Below are positions 1-5,572 of a stretch of DNA of 5,572 nucleotides, piece after piece. Below the pieces are notes generated by a model. It worked only from the letters and a program-made list of their open reading frames with translations. It ran no database searches and was not told the origin of the DNA. Made by a program: the position numbers and the translations under genes. This DNA is from JAIVGV01 sp035295985 (lineage in GTDB: Bacteria > Acidobacteriota > Blastocatellia > Pyrinomonadales > Pyrinomonadaceae). The number at the start of each line of letters is the position of its first letter. The first letter of the stretch is position 1. Location: contig DATHBT010000223.1 of NCBI GenBank assembly GCA_035295985.1, positions 1-5,572 on the forward strand, in the 5' to 3' direction.

Positions 1-25
1 GCCCGCGCGGGGAAAGATAGGCCAC

Positions 26-63
26 GCGGGCGCGGCCTGACAAGCCGTCAGGGCCGCGCCCGC
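26..63 (-). terminator. Probable intrinsic terminator of the oxidase gene
   Basis: About 24 bases past the stop codon, positions 26-41 pair with 47-63. This gives about 16 GC-rich base pairs with a single bulged G near position 51 and a loop of about 5 bases. In the transcribed direction a short pyrimidine/U stretch (UAUCUUU) follows after about six bases, at 13-19. The U-tract is weak and offset, so termination may be Rho-assisted, or the hairpin may mainly protect the 3' end. Confidence 0.6.
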
Positions 64-86
64 CGAGTCTCCCGGTTACCGGCCCG

Positions 87-3000
87 CTACTGCCGCGGCG
101 GCTCAGTGATGACGACGGGAGGCGGGTCACAGCCGCAGCACCCCTGCGGGCACTGCTCCTCCACGTTGAGGTCAGTCCTGCCGCCGCCGACGCGGAACAG
201 CCCCCACATCCCGCCGTCGAACTGGAACGACTGGAACGTGCGGTAGAGGTAGTCGCCCGCTATCGAGAACGCGCCGCCCGCGCGCTGGATCACCACGTCG
301 AAGTGGTTCGACGGGCCGTGGCCGTACTGCGAGCCGTGCCACGGCGAGTTGTTGTTGAAGCCGATGACGGTCGAGGCCGTCCCCGTCTGGTAGGGCATCT
401 CCTGCCAGACGTGGCCGTGCAGCATGAAGACGTTGTTGCGCGCGTGCCCGCCCGAGTGCAGGACGCGGAAGCGCACCTCGTCGCCCGCCATGGCCGTGAA
501 GATGGGCGTGACCGGATCGCGCCCCCCGATCTGCGTGTTGTGCAGCGAGTCGGTCATGTCGAACTGGCGCGTGGCCTGCGCGTAGGCGTTCGGGCACGAC
601 GGCGTGACCGTCCCGTCCGCGCCCGTCAGCGGCAGCGCCGGCCAGTAACAGAGCCGCGTCCAGAAAGGCTCGGTGCGGTAGTTGAAAGCCTTCTGCCCCG
701 AATCCTCCGGGTCTTCGGCGTCCGCCAGGTTCGGGACGGGCTGGTTGTTCGAGAAGCGCATGTTGAGGTCGTTCTGGAACTGGAGGACGAACTCGCGGAA
801 CGGCACCATCACCGTGCCGCAGGTGTCGCACGCCTTCGTCGGCCGCCAGACGGTCGCCGCGTGGCGGTGATCCGGGTCTTCAGTCCAGGTGCTCCCGCGA
901 GGCTCGACGACGAGCGAGCCGATGGCGCTCTTGTTCGAGTGCTTGACGGGATCGGACGACATCAGGTTGGTCGCGCCGAACTCTATCGGCACGCCCGTGC
1001 CGAAGGCCGTCACCGGATCGATCTTGATGTCGCCCGCGTACCACTGGTAGGTGACCGAGCCGCCGGGCGCGGCCGTCTGCACGGGGTTGCGGCCGACGTT
1101 CATGCCGTCGCTCGACTTGACCTCGTAGAAGAGGAGCTGCGGGTGCAGGCCGACGTGGCGCGACGGCACGACCTGGTTGGCGTTGAAGTCGTCCACGATC
1201 ATCGGGAAGGTGTTGTAGCCCGGCAGGTCGTTGGGCGCGTCGGGCAGCCTGTTGCGCAGCGTCAGGTTGACGCAGTCGCCCGCGGCGGCTCGCAGCACCA
1301 GCGGCTCGACGCGCTGGCGGTTGTACTTGCCGTCCGCCCCGATGTCCTCCTTGCGCACGTAGAGGATGGCGGTCGGGTCGTTGAGCGGCCCCGCGCCGGT
1401 CTGCGTGCCGTCGGGCGTGCGCACCGAGAACGTCCAGCCGTTCTGGCCGGTGAATTCGAGGCGGGCGCGCGGCAGGATGTCGCGCGCGTAGTAGGCGTGA
1501 ACCTCGTAGTTGCGCGCCGGGGCCGATTTCGGGCAGACGCCGTTGAAGTCGCCGGGGTTTGACGCGCCGGGGCCGAAACCGTTCGGGTTGTTCGGCAGCG
1601 GGAAGAGGTCGGAGCGGCGCGAGCTGTAGGCGCGCATCAGCCCCCACAGGCCGTTCCACTGATCGTCGGAGGCCGCGCCCGGCCGGTAGAGGAAGTCCGT
1701 GGTCTGCGTGTTCTTGGGCGTCTTCGGGATGATGAAGTCGTACTTCTCCGAGATGCCCATCATCTGCGAGTTGCGGTAGCCCGAGTTCGGGTCGAACGGC
1801 TCGAAGAGCCACTTGACGCCGTTGATCGAGAAGTTGTGCCCCTCCTCGTGCGCGCCGACGAGGACTCTGACCTGCACCTCGTCGTTCTCGTAAGCGCGCA
1901 GGAGCGGCGTGAACGGATCGTAGGGGCCGAGGTCGGCCGTCAACTGCGGGTACGGGCCGAGGTTGTTGAGATCGGGATCGACGCGCGCGATGCTCCGATA
2001 GACGTGCGAGAGATCGCCCTGCGTGCCCGGCACCTGCGTGTTGGTGTTCGGGTCGCGCACGCGCAGCGGGATCGGCTCGTTGCGGTAGTTGACCGAGAAG
2101 GTGCCGGGATCGTCGGCCGAGATGATCTCGGGGCACGGGGCCGGGTCGCCCGTCGGGCACTGCCGCCGAGCGGGCCGCTCGAGCAGCCGCGTGTCCGGGC
2201 CGAAGGGGCCGCCGGGCGCGGGCACGGTCGTCGGCAGCGCCACTTCGAGGCGGCCCGGCGGGTTGATCGCGCCTTCGGGGTCGGGGACGGCGCGCCCCTG
2301 CGCGTCAACGCCGCGCCCCTTCATGTAGGCCAGTTGGAAGTCGGCGAACTCGATCAGGAACTCGCGGTAGCTCTTTGACTGGTCGGGCGGGAGGATGACG
2401 GCCTGCCACGAGGTCGGGCCGCCGTCGAGCGGGCGCACCGGGGTCGGGCTGTTGCCGTAGCCGAGGCGCGCGCCCGTCTCGTTGTGCAGCCAGTCGGAGT
2501 TCAGAGGCTCGATGATGAGGCCGGCGTAGAGGCCCGTCTGCTGGTGCGTGGAGGGGGCGAAGTGATCGTGCGTGAAGGCGTTGCGCAGCGTCCGGTTCGG
2601 ATCGGTGTTGTCGCCCGCGATGTTATCGACGAGCCAGCGCTGGATGGTGACCTGCGTCGGCTTGCCGAAGAAGGGGTGGCTGACGGGCGAGAGCGGACGG
2701 CGCCCGCCCCCCTCGGTGCGGATGCCGCCCCGCTCGTTGATGTGCTGGATGCGCGAGACGACCTCCTCGTCGCCGAACGTCCCGTCCTCGTAGTTCCAGC
2801 CGTTGGCCGCGCCGTCCGAGGCCGTCACGTCGAACTTCACGAGGTGGATGTGCTGGCCGACGATGTCGGTCGGCGTCCTAACCTGGAAGTCGTCAACCCG
2901 ATAGACCTTCGGGATCAGGTTGGCGTGGTGGAAGGTGACGCAGTCGTTCGTGTTGGCGCGGAAGAACAGGGGTTCGGGCGGCTTCGTCCCTGCGACGGTC

Positions 3001-5572
3001 GGCTGCCAGTCGGCCCACAGCGTCTCGACGCGCGACTGCGGGAAGTGCCAGCCCTTCTTGTTGATCGTCATGTCGAACTGGAACATGACGCCCTTGTAGT
3101 AGATCTGGCGGCCGAACGGATCGGCCGTCAGAATCCGCTGCCCCTGGGCAGTCCAGCGGTGGTTCGTGCACGGGTCGGCGAAGGGCGCGCCCTCGACGGG
3201 CGGCAGGCCGTTGGTCATGAAGGGGCCGGGCGTGCCGTCTGTGCGGAAGCTGGGGTGGAAGTCCATCGCGTGGTAGTCCATCGCGAACTTCTCGATCCGA
3301 GTCCCCTTTTCGGGCAGCTCTTGGGCGTCGATCTTCTCGATCCCCTTGTCGAAGGAGAGGCGCGTCTCCTCGTGGAAGGCCACGTCGGCGTCGAGGATGA
3401 TGTGGCGCGGCAGGCCCGCGTCGAAGACCGTATCGTAGGGCGGGTGCGGGGCGCGGCGGCCCATGATGCCGGGCACGAAGAACGGGAAGCCGGGGTTGCC
3501 GTCGCCGTTGACGACGATCTGCCCGTTAACGATCTGCACCTGCGCCTTCGGGGCGGGCGGCATCACGTAGTCGGCCATGTTAGGTGCGGCGCCGCCTGGG
3601 ATCGGGACGACGGCCGGGATAGGCGTGCCGCGCAGAATCTCGGCGTCGGGCAGGGCGCGCGCGCCCTGGGCGGGCCGCCCCCCGCCGTCGAGCACGGTGC
3701 CCTCCTCGAACACGTCGTGGACTCTCCACAGCGCCCACATGCCCTGGGCGAAGTGGGGGTAGAAGTGGCAGTGGAAGATCGAGTCGCCGGGCGTCAGGTT
3801 GCGGTTGCCGCCGCCGCCGTAGGCGATCTCGATGTTGTGGCCCGAGCCGGGGCCGACGCCCTGGCTGTCGTTGTAGGACGAGCCTTCGGCGTCCGCGGCC
3901 TTGAACCACTGGTGCGCGTGCAGGTGGTGGATGTGGTGCTCTTTCGGCCCGGCGTGCAGCACGCGCTGCTTGGTGCGGTCGCCGAGGTAGCCGTGGTAGA
4001 CGTTCGACGGGTCGTGCGGGTAGAAGGCCTTGGTCGCCTTGGGGCCGGGCGTCGGCAGGCTCTGGTTCGGGTGGCATTCGCCCTCTTCGAGCCGCGAGGG
4101 CTTGCAGGGCGCGTTGGCCGGAACGTCGACGACCATCGCCGGGTCGCCCACCGTCCACGAGGAGAGGAAGAACTCCTCGAACAGGCACTCGTCGCATCCG
4201 GCCATCGGGCCGACGCCCAGGCGGTTCGCAAGTATCTCCGCGCCGATGCCGCCTGACCCGTAGTTGATGGCGAATGCGTCGCGCGAGCCGTGCAGCGTGG
4301 GGCCGAGCTGGCCGCGCCCGTCCTGCTCGAACTGCGGGAAGGCTTGGACGGCCCCGATCTCGTCGTGGTAGATGATGGTGTGCTCGCGGAACGGCCAGTC
4401 GCGGTTGGGCGCGGCGACGGACGATGGCGGGTAGGTGCCGGCCGGGAACTTGCCGCGTCCCGGCCCCGTGATGATCGCCGTCAGGTCGGCGTGGACGATG
4501 ACGTTGTGGCGGTTCAGGATTTTCAGGATCGGCTGGCGGCGGTAGCGATGCCAGGAGGGATAGACCGCGTCGTAGTTGATGACGGGCTGGCCGCCCGCGG
4601 TGCGCATGACCTGGCCGAGGGGGTTCCTCCTGGTGGCGAGGCGGAGGTCGTTGTGCGAGAGCTGCGAGCGGTACCACTCGGCCCCGCGCGGCTCGACGTT
4701 GACCGCGCCGAACAGGCCCGGCGGTATCTGCCCGCCGTCGCCCTCGGCCGTGGTGGTGGCGGCGGCGCTAAAGAGCACGTGCGTGCCCTCGCGCATCCGC
4801 GCGTCGGCGTAGAGCGTGTAGGTGATGCGCTCGCCCGGGCGGACGAGTCCGCCCGGCGGCGAGGGGTTGCGGCCGACGTTCGAGCCGTCGTCGCGGATGG
4901 AGTTGACGAGCTGGAGGCCGGCGACGTGGACTGACGCGGTTCGCGTCGCGGGCTGATCGTTGTCGCGCACGTCGGGCGCTAAGAGGTTCTGGAAGTCGAT
5001 CTGCAAACAGTCGCCGACGTTCATGCGCAGCACGAGCGGGCGGGGCCGCTTGTCGGCCCGCAGCCTCACCTTGCCGGGCTTGAGCGAGTTGGTGCCGTCC
5101 GTGGGCACGACGTGGTGGCGCAGGGCGAAGATCATGCCGTGCGGCTGCACCGCGCCCAGGCGGTTCCAGAAGAAGACCTGGTCGAGGGCGACGACGTGCG
5201 CCTTGATCGTCCGCTCGCAGGGCGCGCGCCCCCCCGCCGGCCCACTCGTCTCGTAGTTGATCTTCGGGACGGGTGACGGCTCGGCATCAATGGTCGTCGG
5301 GGCGAGGGGCTGCCGCGTCTCGGTCTCCTGCCTGTACTCGATTGATCTGTAAACCTGATCCTGCTCGGTCTGCGGGGCGGGCTGCATCTCCTGCGCCGGG
5401 TCGTCTTCGAGCGCCGCGTCTTCGGCCGAAGGCTCGTTCTCGCCCTGGTCGTCGGGCGGCGGCGTGGCCTCGACGGTCGGCGAGGGCTGCGGCGCGGCGG
5501 CCGGGGCCGGGCTTGCGGCCGGCGAAGGGGCCGGGGCGGCGGGCGTGGCGCGCGGGGCGGGCGCGTCGCCGC
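87..5572 (-). CDS. Giant six-cupredoxin multicopper oxidase, MofA/OmpB/McoA-like; 5'-partial (N-terminus outside window)
   Basis: The frame is open from the right edge to a TAG at 87-89, giving 1,827 visible residues. The ATG at 5385-5387 is unlikely to be the start. The frame continues 61 codons upstream without a stop or alternative start codon, the residues after that ATG are polar and acidic rather than a signal peptide, and an AGGAG abuts the ATG with no spacing. From N to C the protein has a Pro/Ala/acidic segment, three two-domain cupredoxin units (about 61-556, 752-1253, 1294-1733), a spacer (557-751) and a Cys-rich tail (1746-1753). One full MCO ligand set is present: His485, 488, 490; His539, Cys540, His541, His545, Met550; His846, 848; His940, 942. 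These predict one type 1 copper and one trinuclear centre, hence substrate oxidation coupled to O2 reduction. The 21 cysteines and Pro-rich N-terminus suggest export. Length and the PGFPFFVPG segment suggest the MofA/OmpB/McoA group (recognised from memory). Mn(II) oxidation is possible but unproven. Confidence 0.95.
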   Translation of the reverse strand, partial: GDAPAPRATPAAPAPSPAASPAPAAAPQPSPTVEATPPPDDQGENEPSAEDAALEDDPAQEMQPAPQTEQDQVYRSIEYRQETETRQPLAPTTIDAEPSPVPKINYETSGPAGGRAPCERTIKAHVVALDQVFFWNRLGAVQPHGMIFALRHHVVPTDGTNSLKPGKVRLRADKRPRPLVLRMNVGDCLQIDFQNLLAPDVRDNDQPATRTASVHVAGLQLVNSIRDDGSNVGRNPSPPGGLVRPGERITYTLYADARMREGTHVLFSAAATTTAEGDGGQIPPGLFGAVNVEPRGAEWYRSQLSHNDLRLATRRNPLGQVMRTAGGQPVINYDAVYPSWHRYRRQPILKILNRHNVIVHADLTAIITGPGRGKFPAGTYPPSSVAAPNRDWPFREHTIIYHDEIGAVQAFPQFEQDGRGQLGPTLHGSRDAFAINYGSGGIGAEILANRLGVGPMAGCDECLFEEFFLSSWTVGDPAMVVDVPANAPCKPSRLEEGECHPNQSLPTPGPKATKAFYPHDPSNVYHGYLGDRTKQRVLHAGPKEHHIHHLHAHQWFKAADAEGSSYNDSQGVGPGSGHNIEIAYGGGGNRNLTPGDSIFHCHFYPHFAQGMWALWRVHDVFEEGTVLDGGGRPAQGARALPDAEILRGTPIPAVVPIPGGAAPNMADYVMPPAPKAQVQIVNGQIVVNGDGNPGFPFFVPGIMGRRAPHPPYDTVFDAGLPRHIILDADVAFHEETRLSFDKGIEKIDAQELPEKGTRIEKFAMDYHAMDFHPSFRTDGTPGPFMTNGLPPVEGAPFADPCTNHRWTAQGQRILTADPFGRQIYYKGVMFQFDMTINKKGWHFPQSRVETLWADWQPTVAGTKPPEPLFFRANTNDCVTFHHANLIPKVYRVDDFQVRTPTDIVGQHIHLVKFDVTASDGAANGWNYEDGTFGDEEVVSRIQHINERGGIRTEGGGRRPLSPVSHPFFGKPTQVTIQRWLVDNIAGDNTDPNRTLRNAFTHDHFAPSTHQQTGLYAGLIIEPLNSDWLHNETGARLGYGNSPTPVRPLDGGPTSWQAVILPPDQSKSYREFLIEFADFQLAYMKGRGVDAQGRAVPDPEGAINPPGRLEVALPTTVPAPGGPFGPDTRLLERPARRQCPTGDPAPCPEIISADDPGTFSVNYRNEPIPLRVRDPNTNTQVPGTQGDLSHVYRSIARVDPDLNNLGPYPQLTADLGPYDPFTPLLRAYENDEVQVRVLVGAHEEGHNFSINGVKWLFEPFDPNSGYRNSQMMGISEKYDFIIPKTPKNTQTTDFLYRPGAASDDQWNGLWGLMRAYSSRRSDLFPLPNNPNGFGPGASNPGDFNGVCPKSAPARNYEVHAYYARDILPRARLEFTGQNGWTFSVRTPDGTQTGAGPLNDPTAILYVRKEDIGADGKYNRQRVEPLVLRAAAGDCVNLTLRNRLPDAPNDLPGYNTFPMIVDDFNANQVVPSRHVGLHPQLLFYEVKSSDGMNVGRNPVQTAAPGGSVTYQWYAGDIKIDPVTAFGTGVPIEFGATNLMSSDPVKHSNKSAIGSLVVEPRGSTWTEDPDHRHAATVWRPTKACDTCGTVMVPFREFVLQFQNDLNMRFSNNQPVPNLADAEDPEDSGQKAFNYRTEPFWTRLCYWPALPLTGADGTVTPSCPNAYAQATRQFDMTDSLHNTQIGGRDPVTPIFTAMAGDEVRFRVLHSGGHARNNVFMLHGHVWQEMPYQTGTASTVIGFNNNSPWHGSQYGHGPSNHFDVVIQRAGGAFSIAGDYLYRTFQSFQFDGGMWGLFRVGGGRTDLNVEEQCPQGCCGCDPPPVVITEPPRQ
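129..152 (-). other. Cys-rich C-terminal tail motif CPQGCCGC (residues 1746-1753)
   Basis: Four Cys occur in eight residues just after the last cupredoxin strand, followed by a Pro-rich end (DPPPVVITEPPRQ). It could be a compact disulfide knot, a metal-binding tail or an anchoring element. Nothing in the sequence decides between these. No LPxTG-like sorting motif or hydrophobic C-terminal anchor is present. Confidence 0.7.
189..1508 (-). other. Cupredoxin unit 3 (residues about 1294-1733), degenerate at all copper positions
   Basis: The first domain begins at YEVHAYYARD (1294), with PLVLR plus GDC (Cys1372), a DGMNVGRNP turn (1427-1435) and VVEPRGSTW (ending at 1501). The second domain opens with FREF (1530-1533), preceded by CDTC (1520-1523), and ends in MWGLFRV (1727-1733). 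Of the expected ligands only His1415, His1657/His1659 and Met1727 remain. The type 1 Cys is a Thr in YRTFQSFQF. The fold is clearly retained but copper binding is not expected, so a structural role is likely, as with non-catalytic domains in other six-domain MCOs. Confidence 0.8.
2562..2570 (-). other. MCO copper motif L2 (HxH, His940 and His942)
   Basis: The residues FTHDHF carry an HxH pair about 92 residues after L1 and just before the closing strand of the domain (LIIEP). That is the position of L2 in classical MCOs. Both His are expected type 3 ligands. The matching places in units 1 (HVLFSAAA) and 3 (PIEFGATN) lack the pair. A further His948 follows (PSTH) and might be second-shell. Confidence 0.85.
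2844..2852 (-). other. MCO copper motif L1 (HxH, His846 and His848)
   Basis: The residues GQHIHLVKFD form an HxH pair at the place where the first cupredoxin domain of an MCO carries L1. By family rule the first His is a type 2 ligand and the second a type 3 ligand. The usual Gly after HxH is Leu here. Aligning on the downstream DG turn, the matching stretch in unit 3 is HPQ (1415-1417), with one His left. Unit 1 has no matching pair. Confidence 0.82.
3135..3719 (-). other. Spacer between units 1 and 2 (residues 557-751) with family signature segments and an AMD[YF]H tandem
   Basis: About 195 residues separate units 1 and 2, against about 40 between units 2 and 3. The spacer contains PGFPFFVPGIMG...APHPP (632-650), a tandem AMDYH/AMDFH (702-711), and TNGLPPVEGAPFADPC ending near residue 740. 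These segments look familiar from large MofA/OmpB-type copper oxidases, by recollection only. I cannot assign a fold. It lies between the two halves of the predicted trinuclear site, so it must bridge or flank that interface, perhaps shaping substrate access (inference). Confidence 0.6.
3738..3773 (-). other. MCO copper motif L4 (HCHxxxHxxxxM, residues 539-550)
   Basis: This is a perfect match to the MCO signature. His539 and His541 are expected type 3 ligands. Cys540 and His545 are type 1 ligands, and Met550 is the axial type 1 ligand. The Cys flanked by the two His normally carries electrons from type 1 copper to the trinuclear cluster. Units 2 and 3 have YRPGAASDDQW... and YRTFQSFQF... at this place, with no Cys and no His, so this is the only type 1 site in the protein. 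Confidence 0.95.
3912..3935 (-). other. MCO copper motif L3 (HxxHLHAH, residues 485-492)
   Basis: The segment matches the canonical HPxHLHGH pattern. By family rule, His485 is a type 1 ligand, His488 a type 2 ligand and His490 a type 3 ligand; His492 fills the fourth conserved position. The stretch is unusually His-dense, with six His among residues 484-492. The equivalent place in unit 2 keeps only a His matching His485 (His1184). In unit 3 only His1657 and His1659 of an LHGH remain. Confidence 0.92.
5388..5572 (-). other. N-terminal Pro/Ala-rich then acidic linker of the oxidase (translated, continues off the edge)
   Basis: These 61 in-frame codons precede the first visible ATG. About 33 of 61 residues are Pro or Ala, as alternating AP/SP runs at the distal end. 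The part nearer the ATG turns acidic, with Asp and Glu about every second or third residue. There is no stop codon and no ATG, GTG or TTG in frame. Such a composition is typical of a disordered linker after an export signal or membrane anchor. No hydrophobic segment is visible, so any signal peptide must lie beyond position 5572. The export role is inference. Confidence 0.75.

Larger units (their letters stand above)
1629..3134 (-). other. Cupredoxin unit 2 (residues about 752-1253); first domain carries L1 and L2, second domain is copper-free
   Basis: The first domain shows the shared landmarks EPLFFR plus NDC (Cys816), ASDG (856-859) and IIEPLNSDW (ending at 966). It holds the intact L1 (846-848) and L2 (940-942) His pairs. 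The second domain opens with YREF (1007-1010) and contains RVLVGAHEEGHNFSING, matching the L3 region but keeping only His1184. It ends in LWGLMRA (1247-1253), where Leu replaces the axial Met and the HCH is absent. The unit therefore donates His ligands in its first half and appears structural in its second half. Confidence 0.82.
3720..5207 (-). other. Cupredoxin unit 1 (residues about 61-556); carries the type 1 copper and half of the trinuclear site
   Basis: The first domain runs to VEPRGAEW (231-238). It shares landmarks with units 2 and 3: PLVLR plus GDC (Cys127), a DGSNVGRNP turn (167-175) and the closing VEPRG. In this domain the positions for L1 and L2 copper histidines are not conserved (around 154-157 and 203-207), so it should bind no trinuclear copper. 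The second domain opens with FREH (333-336), includes a CDEC pair (398-401), and ends in intact L3 and L4 motifs followed by MWALWRV (550-556). Unit 1 therefore supplies the electron-accepting type 1 copper and four trinuclear ligands. Confidence 0.82.

Noticed and set aside
72..82. 11-base palindrome-like sequence (CCGGT-T-ACCGG) just past the stop codon
   Set aside because: The arms are separated by one base, so no hairpin can form. It is too short and isolated to call an operator or attachment site.
303..1562. 419-codon open frame on the plus strand
   Set aside because: It lies in the same codon-for-codon antisense phase as the 2484-4256 frame, with the same low-information composition and no recognisable domain. 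The minus strand across it encodes well-aligned cupredoxin units 2 and 3.
880..2160. 426-codon minus-strand frame overlapping the oxidase in another phase
   Set aside because: The product is Arg/Pro/Ala-rich with no domain pattern. The overlapping main frame carries conserved repeat landmarks throughout, so this is a frame-shifted shadow.
557..3719. Possible frameshift or fusion of separate oxidase genes
   Set aside because: The single frame runs without interruption through all three units and the spacer, and landmarks keep regular order. I see no point where homology jumps to another frame.
2484..4256. 590-codon open frame on the plus strand, opposite the oxidase gene
   Set aside because: Its codons are the exact complement of the oxidase codons, so its first base is the complement of the GC-rich wobble position. 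This explains its Val/Arg/Ala/Asp/Gly/Leu-rich, motif-free product. Plus-strand stops would need TTA, CTA or TCA codons in the real gene, which are rare at this GC content.
3580..4677. 365-codon minus-strand frame overlapping unit 1 in another phase
   Set aside because: It is an Arg/Pro/His-rich translation without domains, and the main frame here contains the intact L3 and L4 copper motifs.
4290..4934. 214-codon open frame on the plus strand
   Set aside because: It has the same antisense phase and composition bias, and is fully covered by the unit 1 coding sequence.

Overview
The window is almost entirely one very large gene on the minus strand. Its reading frame stays open from the stop codon at 87-89 to the right edge of the window at 5572. 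That gives 1,827 visible residues, and the true N-terminus lies outside. Residues below are numbered from the Met codon at 5385-5387, which is only the first in-frame ATG and probably not the start; 61 further in-frame residues precede it. The DNA is very GC-rich, with G or C in nearly all third codon positions, as in many high-GC soil or sediment bacteria. The sequence alone does not fix the phylum.

The product is a giant multicopper oxidase (MCO)-type protein made of six cupredoxin-like domains, arranged as three two-domain units: about residues 61-556, 752-1253 and 1294-1733. A spacer of about 195 residues separates units 1 and 2. A Pro/Ala-rich and then acidic segment precedes unit 1, and a short Cys-rich tail follows unit 3. 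Size and several signature segments (for example PGFPFFVPG) resemble the MofA / OmpB / McoA group of large bacterial copper oxidases. Members of that group have been linked to Mn(II) oxidation or extracellular metal redox chemistry, but the substrate here is unknown.

All four classical MCO copper-binding motifs are present exactly once, in permuted order. L3 (His485, His488, His490) and L4 (His539, Cys540, His541, His545, Met550) lie in the second domain of unit 1. L1 (His846, His848) and L2 (His940, His942) lie in the first domain of unit 2. The simplest reading is a single-chain version of a trimeric two-domain MCO in which only the unit 1/unit 2 interface kept a trinuclear copper site. The other two units keep the fold landmarks but have lost nearly all ligands.

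Downstream of the stop codon, positions 1-86 hold no gene. They contain a strong GC-rich hairpin (26-63) with a short, weak U-rich stretch after it, probably the transcription terminator of this gene. No other gene, RNA gene, mobile element or CRISPR array is visible. Long open frames on the plus strand are codon-for-codon antisense shadows.
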